Below are positions 24,209 through 33,457 of a stretch of DNA of 64,000 nucleotides, piece after piece. The notes beneath the pieces were generated by a model. That model was not told the DNA's origin. It was given only the letters and a program-made list of their open reading frames with translations, and made no database searches. Numbering within the stretch: position 1 is the stretch's first letter; each line of letters begins with the position of its first letter. Origin of the DNA: Bradyrhizobium sp. in8p8 (GTDB taxonomy: Bacteria > Pseudomonadota > Alphaproteobacteria > Rhizobiales > Xanthobacteraceae); contig NZ_AUGD01000009.1 of NCBI RefSeq assembly GCF_000426845.1, positions 62,001 to 126,000 of the forward strand, written 5' to 3'. The translations under genes were made by a program, and so were the position numbers.

Positions 24209-24967
24209 TCAATCGCGGCGTGAGAGGAAATCGAGCACGCCGGTCTTGTAGACCTTGTCGCCGACCGCACGCATGTGATCGCGGTTGGGAATGTCGAGCA
24301 CTTCCGAGCCGGGGATGATGGCGCCGAGCGCACTCGCAGAGCCGGCTACGTCGTCGGTGGTGCCGACCGCAATCAGCACCGGCACCTCGATGCGCGCGGC
24401 TTCCTCCCTGCTCATGAGATCGCGCGTGCCGCGCAGGCACGCCGCAAGCGCGCGGTGATCGGAACGGGTCTGGTCGGCGAACGCACGGAAGGTACGCCCC
24501 ACGGGATCGGTGACGTCATCAAGGGAAGGCGCTTCCAGCGCCCTCGCGACGTTCTCGCCGGGGCCGGTGCCCTCGATCAGGCCGCCGATGCCGATGCCGC
24601 CGAGGATCGCCGCGCGCAACCGCTGCGGCTCGTTGAGGGAGAGCCACGCCGCTATCCGTCCACCCATCGAATAGCCCATGATATCGGCCTGCGGGATGGC
24701 GAGATGATCCATCAGCGCGAGCACGTCGCCGGCCATGGCCGGGATCGAGTACTGCGCGGGCTCGTAGAGCTTCGCGCTCTCGCCGTGGCCGCGATTGTCG
24801 AGCGCGATGACCCGGCGGCCGTTCTTGCGCAGCTCCGACACCCAGGTCGGATAGACCCAGTTCACGTTCTTGCTGGAGGCGAAGCCGTGGACCAGGATGA
24901 TCGGATCGCCCTCGCCTTCGTCGAGATAGGCAATTTCAACGGCGCCGTTGTGAAAGCTCGGCATCAT
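24209..24967 (-). CDS. Alpha/beta hydrolase
   Basis: A classic alpha/beta-hydrolase fold of 252 aa: the oxyanion region HGFASSKNVNW, DNRGHGES, the nucleophile elbow GYSMGG (Ser about 104), VGTTDDVAG carrying the acid, and NRDHMRAVGD with the catalytic His. Similar proteins are annotated as 3-oxoadipate enol-lactonase-like hydrolases or esterases. No aromatic-degradation genes flank it, so the substrate is open. ATG 24967 starts MMPSFHNGAVEIAY; an upstream extension to 25060 is improbable. Confidence 0.85.
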   Translation of the reverse strand: MMPSFHNGAVEIAYLDEGEGDPIILVHGFASSKNVNWVYPTWVSELRKNGRRVIALDNRGHGESAKLYEPAQYSIPAMAGDVLALMDHLAIPQADIMGYSMGGRIAAWLSLNEPQRLRAAILGGIGIGGLIEGTGPGENVARALEAPSLDDVTDPVGRTFRAFADQTRSDHRALAACLRGTRDLMSREEAARIEVPVLIAVGTTDDVAGSASALGAIIPGSEVLDIPNRDHMRAVGDKVYKTGVLDFLSRRD

Positions 24968-25081
24968 CAGTTCCGTGAGATCTTGTGGGGGACAGCTCGA
25001 TCTTAGAGCATGATCCGGAACACTGTGTAGCGGTTTTCCGGCAACATCATGCTCAAACAATAGCCTGAGGCGCGCAGCGCT

Positions 25082-26218
25082 TCAGGCCGTCGCGGCCGCA
25101 TTGGCCAGACTTGCCTCTGCTGCGATCTGCGCACGGCGGAGCCGGCGCGCGCGCCTGCGATCGCACCAGGCCTGGGTCAGGCCTTCCGTCGTGGCCTTGA
25201 TCGACGACAACAGGCCAAACAGCGTCAGGGCCGCGCCGAACAGCCAGAGGGTCAGATTGAACGCGCCGGTCGCAAGCAGCAGCGCGCCGCGGCCAAGCAG
25301 CTTCATGATGGCGCGGGTCTTGCCGCCATGCGCTTCCGCAAGCCGCGCCGCGCGCGCGACATCCTTGGGGCCTTCGGCGATGCGCAGCGTATCCATCGCC
25401 CCGCGCGTGCCGGTCTTTCCGGCGACGCGCGTCACGTCCTTGCCGAGCCGGACCAGCGCACCGGCCTTCTCCGCCCGGAAGGCAGCCTTGATCGCGCTCA
25501 CGGTCTGGCCCGGGCGCAGCACCGAGCCGGAGGCGACGGCGTTCCGGAGCATCGGCGCGTCGACCACCTCGCGTGCGGAGCGGCCGGCCCATGCGGCAAG
25601 CCCCTCGCCGAGCCGCCCCACCTTGCGCGCGTCCTTCACCAGCGATAGCCCCGCGCGCACCGGCGCGGCACCGCCGACGGAGACGTAGGTCGCCGCCGTC
25701 ACCGCAAGGCCGGCAGCCGCAAGGGCGAGCACGAGGCGGTCGGTGTCCTCGCCCATGGCAAGATGCTTGCCTTCGCGCACCACGTCCCTGATGTCGCCGA
25801 ACACGAAGAGATCGCCGGTCACCGTCCCAGAGAGGCTCGCGACGTCGTCAGCATTGCCGGTGACGAGACCGGTGACGAAGCGCTTGGCGAAATGCGAGGT
25901 GGAGTTCTCTGTTTTGACCGCATCGCTGACGCGGCTGAGGACGTCGTCCGGTAGCGCGATATTCCGGTCACGCGCCAGCGCGACAAAACTGTCGGCGAGG
26001 TCGGCGTCTCCGGCCGCGAGTGCGGCCTCGATGTTGTCCTGGACCAGACCCTCGTTCTGCCGCAGCAGTGCATCGAGCTTGAGCTCGGAGAGCACGGCCG
26101 GATCGTCCTGGGCCGCGAGAAGCGCGCCGGCCTCGCGGGCGTGCGGCGCGACCTGCACAAGCAGGAAGCCGCACGTCGCGATACCCGTCAACGCGGTGGT
26201 GATTCGCAGCCACTTCAT
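25082..26218 (-). CDS. Membrane protein of unknown function
   Basis: The 378-residue product begins with a membrane helix (MKWLRITTALTGIATCGFLLVQV). It then has a helical region rich in Ala/Leu/Asp, a Gly-rich hydrophobic hairpin near residue 185 (LVLALAAAGLAVTAATYVSVGG), and a C-terminal helix (LWLFGAALTLFGLLSSIKAT) followed by a basic cytoplasmic tail. It looks like an inner-membrane protein with a large periplasmic domain. No family is recognised. ATG 26218 is chosen because the upstream extension lacks protein character. Confidence 0.7.
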   Translation of the reverse strand: MKWLRITTALTGIATCGFLLVQVAPHAREAGALLAAQDDPAVLSELKLDALLRQNEGLVQDNIEAALAAGDADLADSFVALARDRNIALPDDVLSRVSDAVKTENSTSHFAKRFVTGLVTGNADDVASLSGTVTGDLFVFGDIRDVVREGKHLAMGEDTDRLVLALAAAGLAVTAATYVSVGGAAPVRAGLSLVKDARKVGRLGEGLAAWAGRSAREVVDAPMLRNAVASGSVLRPGQTVSAIKAAFRAEKAGALVRLGKDVTRVAGKTGTRGAMDTLRIAEGPKDVARAARLAEAHGGKTRAIMKLLGRGALLLATGAFNLTLWLFGAALTLFGLLSSIKATTEGLTQAWCDRRRARRLRRAQIAAEASLANAAATA

Positions 26219-26527
26219 CTGGAAAAGCCCGGCGATCCCAAAAAATCGACTACGCCTGATGTTTTCGTCTTTCGGCGCAAATTGCTCGCCAGAGGAGATA
26301 GTATGCCAAAATTGCGACACAACGTCCCCGACGAAAGAAGGGCTTCTCTCAGGCCGCAAGATTGTGTCGAATTTGCATGAGCAAATGAGCATGGGGCAAT
26401 TGCGGAGCCTGCGGTTCCGCTGGACTAGCAATCATCTGCACCCGCCTTTATGGTCCGCCGCGCCTTAAAGATGCCGCGTCACTTGTTGATTGTGTCTGCC
26501 GCCATTGCCACTCCAGGATGAGTTACG

Positions 26528-26773
26528 ATGTCCGACCATGTCGTCCCGCACTTCCATAACGATGCCGGCGTTCCCGTCATCGAGATCGGCTCGCATGAGT
26601 TCATGTGCGTGGGCGCCAACCCTCCGTTCGACCATCCGCACGTCTTCCTCGACCTCGGCAACGACGACGAGATCATCTGCCCCTATTGCTCGACGCTGTA
26701 CCGCTTCGCGGCCGACCTGAAGCCGGGCGAAGCCCGCCCGCCGGAATGTGTCTTGAAGGACAAGGTGGCCTGA
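26528..26773 (+). CDS. Zinc-finger (CHCC) domain protein
   Basis: The 81-residue product has the CHCC zinc pattern: Cys in FMCVGANPPF, His in DHPHVFLD, and the pair CPYC followed by STLYRF. This is the bacterial counterpart of the mitochondrial complex I subunit NDUFS6. It probably binds one zinc. A 19-base gap to the monooxygenase suggests cotranscription. Confidence 0.88.
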   Translation: MSDHVVPHFHNDAGVPVIEIGSHEFMCVGANPPFDHPHVFLDLGNDDEIICPYCSTLYRFAADLKPGEARPPECVLKDKVA

Positions 26774-26792
26774 CCGCTTCCGTCGGTCAGGG

Positions 26793-27995
26793 GTGGCGCT
26801 CTCCCGAACGATTGTCATCGCCGGTGCCGGCATCGGTGGGCTGACGGCCGCGCTTGCGCTCGCGGCCCGCGGCTTCCGCATCGTCGTGCTGGAAAAGGCC
26901 GAGCGCCTCGAGGAAGTCGGCGCCGGCCTGCAGCTCTCGCCCAACGCCAGCCGCGTGCTGGTCGAGCTCGGCCTCGCCGAACGCCTCGAGGGGCGCGCCG
27001 TCACTCCGGAAGCGGTCTCGATCATGAGCGCGCTCGCCGGAGGCGAGCTGCTGCGCATGCCGCTCGGGGAGGCCGCCTCCGCACGCGCGGGCGCCCCCTA
27101 TTGGGTGGTGCACCGTGCCGACCTGCAATCCGCATTGGCCGGCGCCGTTGCCGATCATCCCGACATCGACCTGAAGCTTGGAGCGACCTTCGAGGACGTT
27201 GCAGCCCACGCCAAGGGCCTGACGGTGGTCCATCGCAGCGGCACCATCCGCCGCAGCGATCTCGCCAGCGCGCTGATCGGCGCCGACGGCATCTGGTCGA
27301 CGGTGCGCCAGCACCTGTTCCCCGAGGTGCAGCCGCGCTTCTCCGGGCTGATCGCCTGGCGCGGCACGCTCGACGCCACGCAGCTGCCGAAGGACTATAC
27401 TGCGCGGCGGGTGCAGCTCTGGATGGGGCCGAATGCCCATCTGGTCGCCTATCCGATCGCGGGCGGACGCCAGATCAACGTGGTCGCGGTGCTGCCCGGC
27501 ACCTGGAACCGGCCGGGTTGGAGCAGCCCCGGCGATCCCCTCGAGGTGATGGACGCCTTTGCCGCCCCGCGCTGGCCGCCGCCGGCACGGATGATGCTCG
27601 CCGCGGTCGACAGCTGGCGGAAATGGGCGCTGTTCGGCGTGCCCGACGGCTGCCCCTGGAGCAAAGGTCCGGTGGCGCTGCTCGGCGATGCCGTCCACGC
27701 GATGCTGCCGTTCGCGGCGCAAGGCGCCGGCATGGCGATCGAGGATGCCGCCGTGCTCGCGCGGCATCTGAGCGTCGAGGCGGCGGAGAACACTGACGGC
27801 ATCGCAGCCGCACTGACGCAATATGGCCGTGCGCGCCTGGCGCGGGTACGGCGCGTGCAGGGAACCGCGCGGCAGCAGGGCCGCATCTATCACCTCGGCG
27901 GGCCGCTGGCGATCGCACGCGACCTTGCGATCCGCGCGCTCGGCCCGGAGCGCATGCTGGCGCGGCAGGACTGGATCTACGGCTGGCGGACTTGA
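26793..27995 (+). CDS. FAD-dependent monooxygenase (salicylate-hydroxylase/UbiH-like)
   Basis: Group A flavoprotein monooxygenase of 400 aa. It has the FAD motif TIVIAGAGIGGLTAALALA with EKAERLEEVGAGLQLSPNAS, the DG motif ALIGADGIWSTVR, and GDAVHAMLPFAAQGAGMAIE, which contacts the flavin. These enzymes hydroxylate aromatic rings using NAD(P)H; salicylate or 3-hydroxybenzoate 6-hydroxylases are the nearest named types, but substrate cannot be read. The start is a GTG at 26793. It follows the CHCC zinc-finger gene. Confidence 0.88.
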   Translation: MALSRTIVIAGAGIGGLTAALALAARGFRIVVLEKAERLEEVGAGLQLSPNASRVLVELGLAERLEGRAVTPEAVSIMSALAGGELLRMPLGEAASARAGAPYWVVHRADLQSALAGAVADHPDIDLKLGATFEDVAAHAKGLTVVHRSGTIRRSDLASALIGADGIWSTVRQHLFPEVQPRFSGLIAWRGTLDATQLPKDYTARRVQLWMGPNAHLVAYPIAGGRQINVVAVLPGTWNRPGWSSPGDPLEVMDAFAAPRWPPPARMMLAAVDSWRKWALFGVPDGCPWSKGPVALLGDAVHAMLPFAAQGAGMAIEDAAVLARHLSVEAAENTDGIAAALTQYGRARLARVRRVQGTARQQGRIYHLGGPLAIARDLAIRALGPERMLARQDWIYGWRT

Positions 27996-28020
27996 TGCGA
28001 CCCGCCGCCGGCGCGGCGCC

Positions 28021-28440
28021 TCAGCGCAGCGTTCTTCCGGATTTCGAGGCGGGCTTGGCGACGGGCGACGGCGGCTCGGCAGCCGGCACCGGCTCGGGCG
28101 TCTCCCGGCACCTGTTGCGGCGCCAGGCGTCGTCGGCCAATTGGGCCTGCCCTCGCACGGCGATATAGTCGTTGCGATAGGCGAGCTCGGACACGACCGC
28201 GCCACCCGCCCCGGTCTCGGCCTTCTGCATCAGCTTCTGCAAATCCTCGGTGCGCTTGTCGAGCTGCTTGCGCTCGGTCTCCAGCTGCTTGCAGTCGTAC
28301 AATTCGTATTTGGCGGGATCGGCAAAGGCAGGCGCGATCGTCTCGCTCATGCCGGCGCAGCCGGACAGCGCGGCACCCGCTGCCAGCAGCGCGAGGAGCG
28401 CGCCGAAGCCGCGCAGCGAAGAGGACAACGAAGCAACCAT
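28021..28440 (-). CDS. Lipoprotein of unknown function
   Basis: A lipoprotein signal (LLALLAAGAALSGC, lipobox LSGC) is followed by a mature part with YELYDCKQLETERKQLDKRT, a short coiled coil, and a second Cys pair near WRRNRCRE. The C-terminus is Pro/Ala rich. Similar small lipoproteins with a YDCKQL motif occur widely in Bradyrhizobium. Function unknown. It is convergent with the monooxygenase gene, with stops about 25 bases apart. Confidence 0.75.
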   Translation of the reverse strand: MVASLSSSLRGFGALLALLAAGAALSGCAGMSETIAPAFADPAKYELYDCKQLETERKQLDKRTEDLQKLMQKAETGAGGAVVSELAYRNDYIAVRGQAQLADDAWRRNRCRETPEPVPAAEPPSPVAKPASKSGRTLR

Positions 28441-28611
28441 GCCGGATGAATAGCCCCCGTGGATTGAGAATGCCTAAAGCAACAACAGATGTCGGGATTG
28501 AGGCTTTGCCTTGTGCGCCCGGCTCGCTTAAGGAAGGACCGTCCCCGGGCTCGAGCAACACGCCAATTCCAGACCGGGGATGGACTTAAGTGTTTGATCT
28601 CGTTGGATCAA

Positions 28612-28700
28612 GCGGGCATGGCGGAATTGGTAGACGCAAGGGACTTAAAATCCCTCGGTGCGCAAGCGCTGTGCCGGTTCGACCCCGGCTGCCCGCACCA
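28612..28700 (+). tRNA. tRNA-Leu (anticodon TAA)
   Basis: A complete class II tRNA: acceptor arms GCGGGCA and TGCCCGC, D-loop with GGTAGACGC, anticodon stem-loop GGGACTTAAAATCCC with anticodon TAA, a long variable arm, the T-loop GGTTCGACCCC, and an encoded CCA at 28698-28700. It reads UUA/UUG codons. It is a lone tRNA gene; no integrase or attachment duplication is seen downstream. Confidence 0.95.
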
Positions 28701-28847
28701 CCCGAGATTTTCTCGGCACGCTCAATGCATTTCGCTTGGAGTGCCGCCCTGAGCGTCGCGCAACCGTCTTTGGCTGGCCATCCGCGGGAAGGCGCTCCAG
28801 CGGCTTGTCGCTAGCAATTCAGACGAGAAGCTCGGCCGCCGAACGAG

Positions 28848-30158
28848 CTAGCCGCGCTCGAGGCGCTCGGGCTCCGCGCGGAAATCGAGCAACACGATCC
28901 AGAAGCAGATCAGGGCGACGACGAGGAGGATGAAACTACCCTCGAATGGTCCCCCAAGAAGCGAGATCAGCGTCGGGAACGCGATGCCGACGCCGAGAAC
29001 GGCGGCGAGCGCCATGGCGGGAAGATCGACGATGAGGATGGCGGCATAGAGCGCGAGCTCGAAGAAGGCATATTCCTTGAGACGCGGTGAGCTGAGATAG
29101 AGCGCGAACATGGCGAGCACGGTGACGCGCATGGCCGTGCGAGGATGATCCCTCAGCCAGAGATCAAGTCGGATCAGAAGCGATCCCCCTTCCCCCGCGG
29201 GGCCGCGGCCCACCACGCGCAGGACGGCAAGGCCGAACGGCACGAGCACGAGCGCGAGTGCTGCGAGCGCATAGGCCGCGAACAGTGCCGGCTTGACGTT
29301 ACCGAGCCCGGCGTAATCCATGAGGCTCTGCGCCAGCAGCAGCAACGATGGATTTGTCTCCAGCAAGTCGACAAAATGCTGGTCGGGAATCTGCGCCGCC
29401 ATCGCGAGCCGCCAGCTTGCGAACAGATCGGGATACAGCAGTTTGGATATCAGGATCGGCACGGCAAAGCTGAGGATCGCCGCCGCGATCAAGGCCAGCT
29501 TGCGGACGCGCGGCAGCGGCAGGAAATAGAGCGCCGCCAGCACCGGGAAGAACACCAGCTTGAACGAGGTCACGAGGCCGAGCAGCGCAGCGCCGGCGAG
29601 GCGCGACGAGAAGCCTTGTTCTCCCTGCGCTTCCGATCCAAGCGGACGAAGCAAGAGCCTGAGCGCGAACGCAGTCAGCACACCGCTCAGAATCGCAAAA
29701 TTCCCCGATGCCTGCACCCATTCGAAACCGACGAACGCGCCGATCGCGCAGAGCACCCGGAGCGCAATGTCGCGCGGGCTCGGGCGCGCACGGGCAAGGC
29801 CGGGCAAGAGCAACCCGCAGAGCACGCCAAGCACGAGAAAAATGCTTCTGTAATGATCGACCAGAACACCACCCGCGCAGAGGGGACGGAAAACGTCCAG
29901 CGTCACCGGCAGGTAGGGATAAGAGAGCTTGGTGCCCTTCAGGTTCTTGACGAAATAGGGATCGCGCCCTTCGGCATATGCATCGACCGCCGCGCAATTG
30001 ACGCGAACGTCCCAGCCAAATTTCACATCGAGCGTTGCATCGTTGGCGAGATTGCCGAGCACCAGCAGCGCCGTCAGCGCGATCAGGCAGGCAAGCCAGA
30101 CGTTGCGCCTGCCAGTCGTGGCGGCCGCGGGCTCCAGCCATCGTGCAGCACCGGACAT
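28848..30158 (-). CDS. DUF2029/GT87-type membrane glycosyltransferase
   Basis: The 436-aa product has about 10 transmembrane helices. Near the N-terminus an Asp-containing periplasmic loop (AYAEGRDPYFVKNLKGTKLS) followed by YPYLPVTLDVFRPL is typical of DUF2029/GT87 polyprenol-phosphate-mannose-dependent mannosyltransferases and relatives. A later loop YPDLFASWRLAMAAQIPDQH also fits. The acceptor is unknown, presumably an envelope glycan or lipid. ATG 30158 was chosen; a GTG nine bases upstream (30167) is possible. Confidence 0.75.
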   Translation of the reverse strand: MSGAARWLEPAAATTGRRNVWLACLIALTALLVLGNLANDATLDVKFGWDVRVNCAAVDAYAEGRDPYFVKNLKGTKLSYPYLPVTLDVFRPLCAGGVLVDHYRSIFLVLGVLCGLLLPGLARARPSPRDIALRVLCAIGAFVGFEWVQASGNFAILSGVLTAFALRLLLRPLGSEAQGEQGFSSRLAGAALLGLVTSFKLVFFPVLAALYFLPLPRVRKLALIAAAILSFAVPILISKLLYPDLFASWRLAMAAQIPDQHFVDLLETNPSLLLLAQSLMDYAGLGNVKPALFAAYALAALALVLVPFGLAVLRVVGRGPAGEGGSLLIRLDLWLRDHPRTAMRVTVLAMFALYLSSPRLKEYAFFELALYAAILIVDLPAMALAAVLGVGIAFPTLISLLGGPFEGSFILLVVALICFWIVLLDFRAEPERLERG

Positions 30159-30349
30159 GTCGGACACGGGCGGCCCCCTGTTTCGCCTGTTTCTTCCGGT
30201 GCCGCCGCGGCAGCCGGTCCTGCCACAATGGTCAGGATGGGTTGCAGATTCATCTCCCCGACGTCCTGTGCCCGACCTTATGGTGAATCCCTGGTTGCCG
30301 GCCGACCTCCGATCGCGGGAACTCGCTGGCGCCAACGAACCGCGGGCGC

Positions 30350-31129
30350 CTACCGCGACGCGCGAGGGGCCAGCCAGGCATCGAGCGCCTTTCGGGTGTC
30401 CTGTGTCGCCGCCATCCGCGCGAACTGCTCGCTTTCGATGGCGAGGCCCTCCGCGATCGAGACGTTCAGGCCCCGCGTGGCGGCCGTGATGACGCGGGCG
30501 ACCGCCAGGTGGGAATGCCGCGCGATCCGATCCGCCAGCCCGAAGGCCGCGTCGAGAAGCTGTCCGTGCGGAACGACACGGTTGACCAATCCCAGCTCCA
30601 CGGCGCGCTGTGGTGAAAAGGATTCCCCGGTCAAGAGGCATTCCAATGCCCGCTTGCGGCCGGCGAGCCGCGGCAAGCGCTGCGTGCCGCCGAAGGTCGG
30701 CGTGATCCCGATCGCGATCTCGGGCTTGGCGAAGCTCGCCCGTTCGCTGGCGATTGCCAGATGCACGGCTTCCGTGATCTCGCAGCCGCCGCCGAAGGCG
30801 ATGCCGTTGACGGCGGCGATGATCGGCTTCGGAAATGATTCCATGCGCGCCGTCATCGCCTGCCCGCGTCGCACGAAATCCTTGACTGCAATGTCCGGCC
30901 CGAACCTCACGCTCTCGGAGAACTCGGCAATGTCGGCGCCCGCCGAGAAGGCGCGATCCCCGGCCCCGGTCAGAACCACCGCCCGGACATTCGCATCGTC
31001 CTCGATGCGGTCGAGGACGGCCATCAGGCGATCGATGAGCGCGTAGCTCAGTGCGTTGAGCTTGCTCGGGCGATTGAACGTCAGCAGCGCGACGGCGCCC
31101 CGCATCTCGATCAAGATCAAGTCGGACAA
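30350..31129 (-). CDS. Enoyl-CoA hydratase/isomerase
   Basis: Crotonase-fold enzyme of 259 aa. The oxyanion-hole motif is FSAGADIAEF, and both catalytic glutamates of true hydratases are present: one in AFGGGCEITEAV and one in FAKPEIAIGITPTFGG. It should hydrate 2-enoyl-CoAs in fatty-acid or related catabolism. The start is TTG at 31129, preceded by GGAAGGAG; an ATG at 31195 would run through the operator and is unlikely. It is divergent from a TetR regulator that probably controls it. Confidence 0.88.
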   Translation of the reverse strand: MSDLILIEMRGAVALLTFNRPSKLNALSYALIDRLMAVLDRIEDDANVRAVVLTGAGDRAFSAGADIAEFSESVRFGPDIAVKDFVRRGQAMTARMESFPKPIIAAVNGIAFGGGCEITEAVHLAIASERASFAKPEIAIGITPTFGGTQRLPRLAGRKRALECLLTGESFSPQRAVELGLVNRVVPHGQLLDAAFGLADRIARHSHLAVARVITAATRGLNVSIAEGLAIESEQFARMAATQDTRKALDAWLAPRASR

Positions 31130-31184
31130 TTTGCGGCTCCTTCCAGGTCGAACACGCAGGAAGTCAGCCACATCAAACTTGTCA

Positions 31185-31208
31185 TGTATACTCACTAGGC
31201 AGTATACA
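31185..31208. promoter_or_regulatory. TetR-type operator between the hydratase and regulator genes
   Basis: TGTATACT (31185-31192) and AGTATACA (31201-31208) form a perfect inverted repeat around CACTAGGC. It overlaps the region just before the TetR start and lies 56 bases upstream of the hydratase TTG. This geometry suits control of both genes by the adjacent TetR protein. Confidence 0.7.
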
Positions 31209-31214
31209 AATGAG

Positions 31215-31799
31215 ATGTCGGGAAGAGGCGATATAACGCGCCAGCAGATCGTCGTTGCGGCGACGCGCCTGTTCTATGGCGAAGGCATCAAGGCGGTCAG
31301 CATGGATGCGGTCGCCGAGAAGGCCGGCGTCACCAAGAAGACGCTCTATTATCACTTCGCCAGCAAGGACGAGCTCGTTGCGGAAACCATCGCGGCCCGG
31401 GACCAGCCGACGCTCGAACTCTACATGCGATGGTTCGCCGAGACCGACGGGAGCGTAGCCGACAAGATCCGCGGTCTCTTCGCCAAGCTCGGCCGCTCCG
31501 TGGATACGCCGCGCTGGCGGGGCTGCGGCTTCCTGCGCACGATCGCCGAGCTCGCCAACACGCCGGCCCATCCGGCCGTCAAGGCCGGCGCGGCACACAA
31601 GAAGCGTTTTGAAGCATGGCTTCAATCGGAGTTGCGAGATCACGGCGTGGCCGATGCAAGCGCGCTCGCGCGCCAGCTCGTCATCCTGCTCGATGGCGCC
31701 ACGACCGTGATGCTGATCCATCGCGACCTGGACTATGTCGAGGCTGCAGGACAATTGGCGCGCGGCCTGGTCGAGCAGGCGGCAACCCGACCCGATTGA
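31215..31799 (+). CDS. TetR/AcrR family transcription regulator
   Basis: The N-terminal helix-turn-helix is clear: ITRQQIVVAATRLFYGEGIK, then VSMDAVAEKAGVTKKTLYYH and FASKDELVAETI. The C-terminal ligand domain (about 140 aa) is typical. ATG 31215 starts MSGRGDITR right after the inverted-repeat operator, implying autoregulation. The divergent enoyl-CoA hydratase is the obvious target; the ligand may be an acyl-CoA or a xenobiotic. The MFS pump downstream on the same strand is a second possible target. Confidence 0.9.
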   Translation: MSGRGDITRQQIVVAATRLFYGEGIKAVSMDAVAEKAGVTKKTLYYHFASKDELVAETIAARDQPTLELYMRWFAETDGSVADKIRGLFAKLGRSVDTPRWRGCGFLRTIAELANTPAHPAVKAGAAHKKRFEAWLQSELRDHGVADASALARQLVILLDGATTVMLIHRDLDYVEAAGQLARGLVEQAATRPD

Positions 31800-31920
31800 G
31801 GCAACCGTCGCGACGGCGACCTCACCAATTGTTGTCCGCCCCTGCTCCGCCTGCCAGCCATCCCGAAACATGGGTTGTGCACCGCAGCATCAACGATAGG
31901 TAGATCGCTCAATTTCAGGG

Positions 31921-33180
31921 GTGAGCTTCTTGTCTGACGTCAATGCCGACGATTGGGTGTCTACCGGACACCGCCCGATGGGGTTTCCAGAATTCGTCAT
32001 CGTGATCGCGTCCATCATGGCGCTGAATCCGCTTGCGATGGACATGATGCTGCCGGCCCTGCCTAATATCGGGGCAGCTTTCAAGATTCCCGTCGCGAAC
32101 CATCTCCAGCTGGTGCTGTCGACTTTCCTGATCGGCTTCGGTGCCGGCCAGTTCGTCATGGGCCCCCTGTCGGACCGCTTCGGCCGCCGGCCGGTGCTGC
32201 TCGGCGGCATGGCCGTCTATGCAGTGGCAAGCGTGCTGGCGGTCGCAGCGCCCTCTTTCGAGACGCTGCTGCTGGCGCGCGCGCTGCAGGGGCTCGGTAC
32301 CTCGGCGACCCGCGTGATTGCGACATCCATCGTGCGCGACTGCTATGTCGGCCGCCGCATGGCGAGCGTGATGTCGCTCGCGATGATGGTGTTCATCGCG
32401 GTGCCCGTGATCGCTCCCTCGTTCGGGCAGGCGGTGCTGCTGGTGACGGCGTGGCGCGGCATCTTCGTGGTGCTGATGCTCTACGGCCTGCTCGCGCTCG
32501 CATGGTGCGTGCTGCGGCTGCCTGAAACACTCCCCGAATCCGAACGCAGGTCGCTGGCGCCCGCCGACGTGCTCTCGGCCTTCCGGCAGACCGTGACCAA
32601 TCGCCAGACCATCGGCTATGCGACGGCTGCCGGCAGCGTCATCGGCGCGCTGTTCGCCTATGTCTTCTGCGCCCAGCAGGTCTTCACCGGCATCTACCAT
32701 CTCGGCCAATACTTCCCGCTCGCGTTCGCGGCGATCGCCGCCGGCACCGCCATCGCCGGTTTCCTCAACGCAAGGCTGGTCGGGCGACTCGGCATGCGCG
32801 CGATCTCGCACGGGGCGCTGACGCTCTATACGCTAGTGGCCGGCGTGATGCTGCTGACGGAAATCCTCGGCGTGCTGCCGCTCTCACTGTTCATGCTGCT
32901 CTCCGCCCTGATGATGTTCTCATTCGGCATGATGGTCGCCAACTTCACCGCGCTCGCCATGGAGCCGCAGGGACACATCGCCGGCACCGCCTCTTCGCTT
33001 TACGGCTCGATCACGACGCTGATCGGAATCGCGGTCGGCATGGCGATCGGCCAGAGCTTCGACGGCACGCTGCTGCCGTTCTCGGTCGGCTTCTTCCTAT
33101 CGACCCTCGCCGCACTCGGGATCGTGCTGGTGGTTGAGAAGGGCCGCCTGTTCAGGCCGCATCATCGTCCAGTCAGCTGA
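31921..33180 (+). CDS. Bcr/CflA-type MFS drug efflux transporter
   Basis: Twelve membrane helices over 419 aa. The motif A loop is GPLSDRFGRRPVLLGG, and the first helix has IMALNPLAMDMMLPALPNIG, the signature of the Bcr/CflA (DHA1) group. ALQGLGTSATRVIATSIVRD matches motif C-like TM5. Members export drugs such as bicyclomycin or metabolites such as cysteine. The start is GTG at 31921. It lies about 120 bases after the TetR gene in the same direction. Confidence 0.88.
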   Translation: MSFLSDVNADDWVSTGHRPMGFPEFVIVIASIMALNPLAMDMMLPALPNIGAAFKIPVANHLQLVLSTFLIGFGAGQFVMGPLSDRFGRRPVLLGGMAVYAVASVLAVAAPSFETLLLARALQGLGTSATRVIATSIVRDCYVGRRMASVMSLAMMVFIAVPVIAPSFGQAVLLVTAWRGIFVVLMLYGLLALAWCVLRLPETLPESERRSLAPADVLSAFRQTVTNRQTIGYATAAGSVIGALFAYVFCAQQVFTGIYHLGQYFPLAFAAIAAGTAIAGFLNARLVGRLGMRAISHGALTLYTLVAGVMLLTEILGVLPLSLFMLLSALMMFSFGMMVANFTALAMEPQGHIAGTASSLYGSITTLIGIAVGMAIGQSFDGTLLPFSVGFFLSTLAALGIVLVVEKGRLFRPHHRPVS

Positions 33181-33200
33181 GGAACATCCCGGAGCTCTCG

Positions 33201-33380
33201 ATGTTGTACCGCAGCAATCGAGAGGATGCCGAGATGGAACAAGAGAGCAGACCCGATCACCCCGCGTGGGAGATCGAACGGCCGGCGTCACAGCAACGTC
33301 CTTCGCCCGGCGAGCGGCCGGACCCCAGCTTGCCATTCATGAGCGAAGGGCTCGAGCAGCTGCGCGACAGCCACTGCTAA
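33201..33380 (+). CDS. Small acidic hypothetical protein
   Basis: A 59-residue frame starts MLYRSNREDAEMEQESRPDH and ends LPFMSEGLEQLRDSHC. It is preceded by GGAG six bases upstream of ATG 33201; ATG 33234 (MEQESRPD) is an alternative. It is hydrophilic and Pro/Glu/Arg-rich, probably disordered. No family recognised. It follows the MFS gene by 20 bases and may be cotranscribed. Confidence 0.45.
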   Translation: MLYRSNREDAEMEQESRPDHPAWEIERPASQQRPSPGERPDPSLPFMSEGLEQLRDSHC

Positions 33381-33407
33381 CAGAAGCTCCGTAACTATCG
33401 CCCAATA

Positions 33408-33437
33408 GAAAAGGCGCCGTGGGAGACCCACGGCGCC
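33408..33437 (-). terminator. Terminator of the ABC substrate-binding protein gene
   Basis: On the minus strand a perfect 11-bp stem (GGCGCCGTGGG with CCCACGGCGCC, 3-nt loop) is followed by TTTTCTATT, 20 bases beyond the stop codon. Confidence 0.85.
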
Positions 33438-33457
33438 GCTCGCATTTCAGACGAAGG

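Noticed and set aside
26787..28205. 472-codon minus-strand frame opposite the FAD monooxygenase
   Set aside because: The plus-strand gene has all flavoprotein motifs; the opposite frame is a shadow.
28612..28850. tRNA-Leu as an integration site for an island
   Set aside because: No integrase and no repeated tRNA 3' end were found nearby.
29145..31046. 633-codon plus-strand frame across the GT87 and hydratase genes
   Set aside because: It runs antisense through two recognised genes and is dominated by Arg/Glu/Gln runs.
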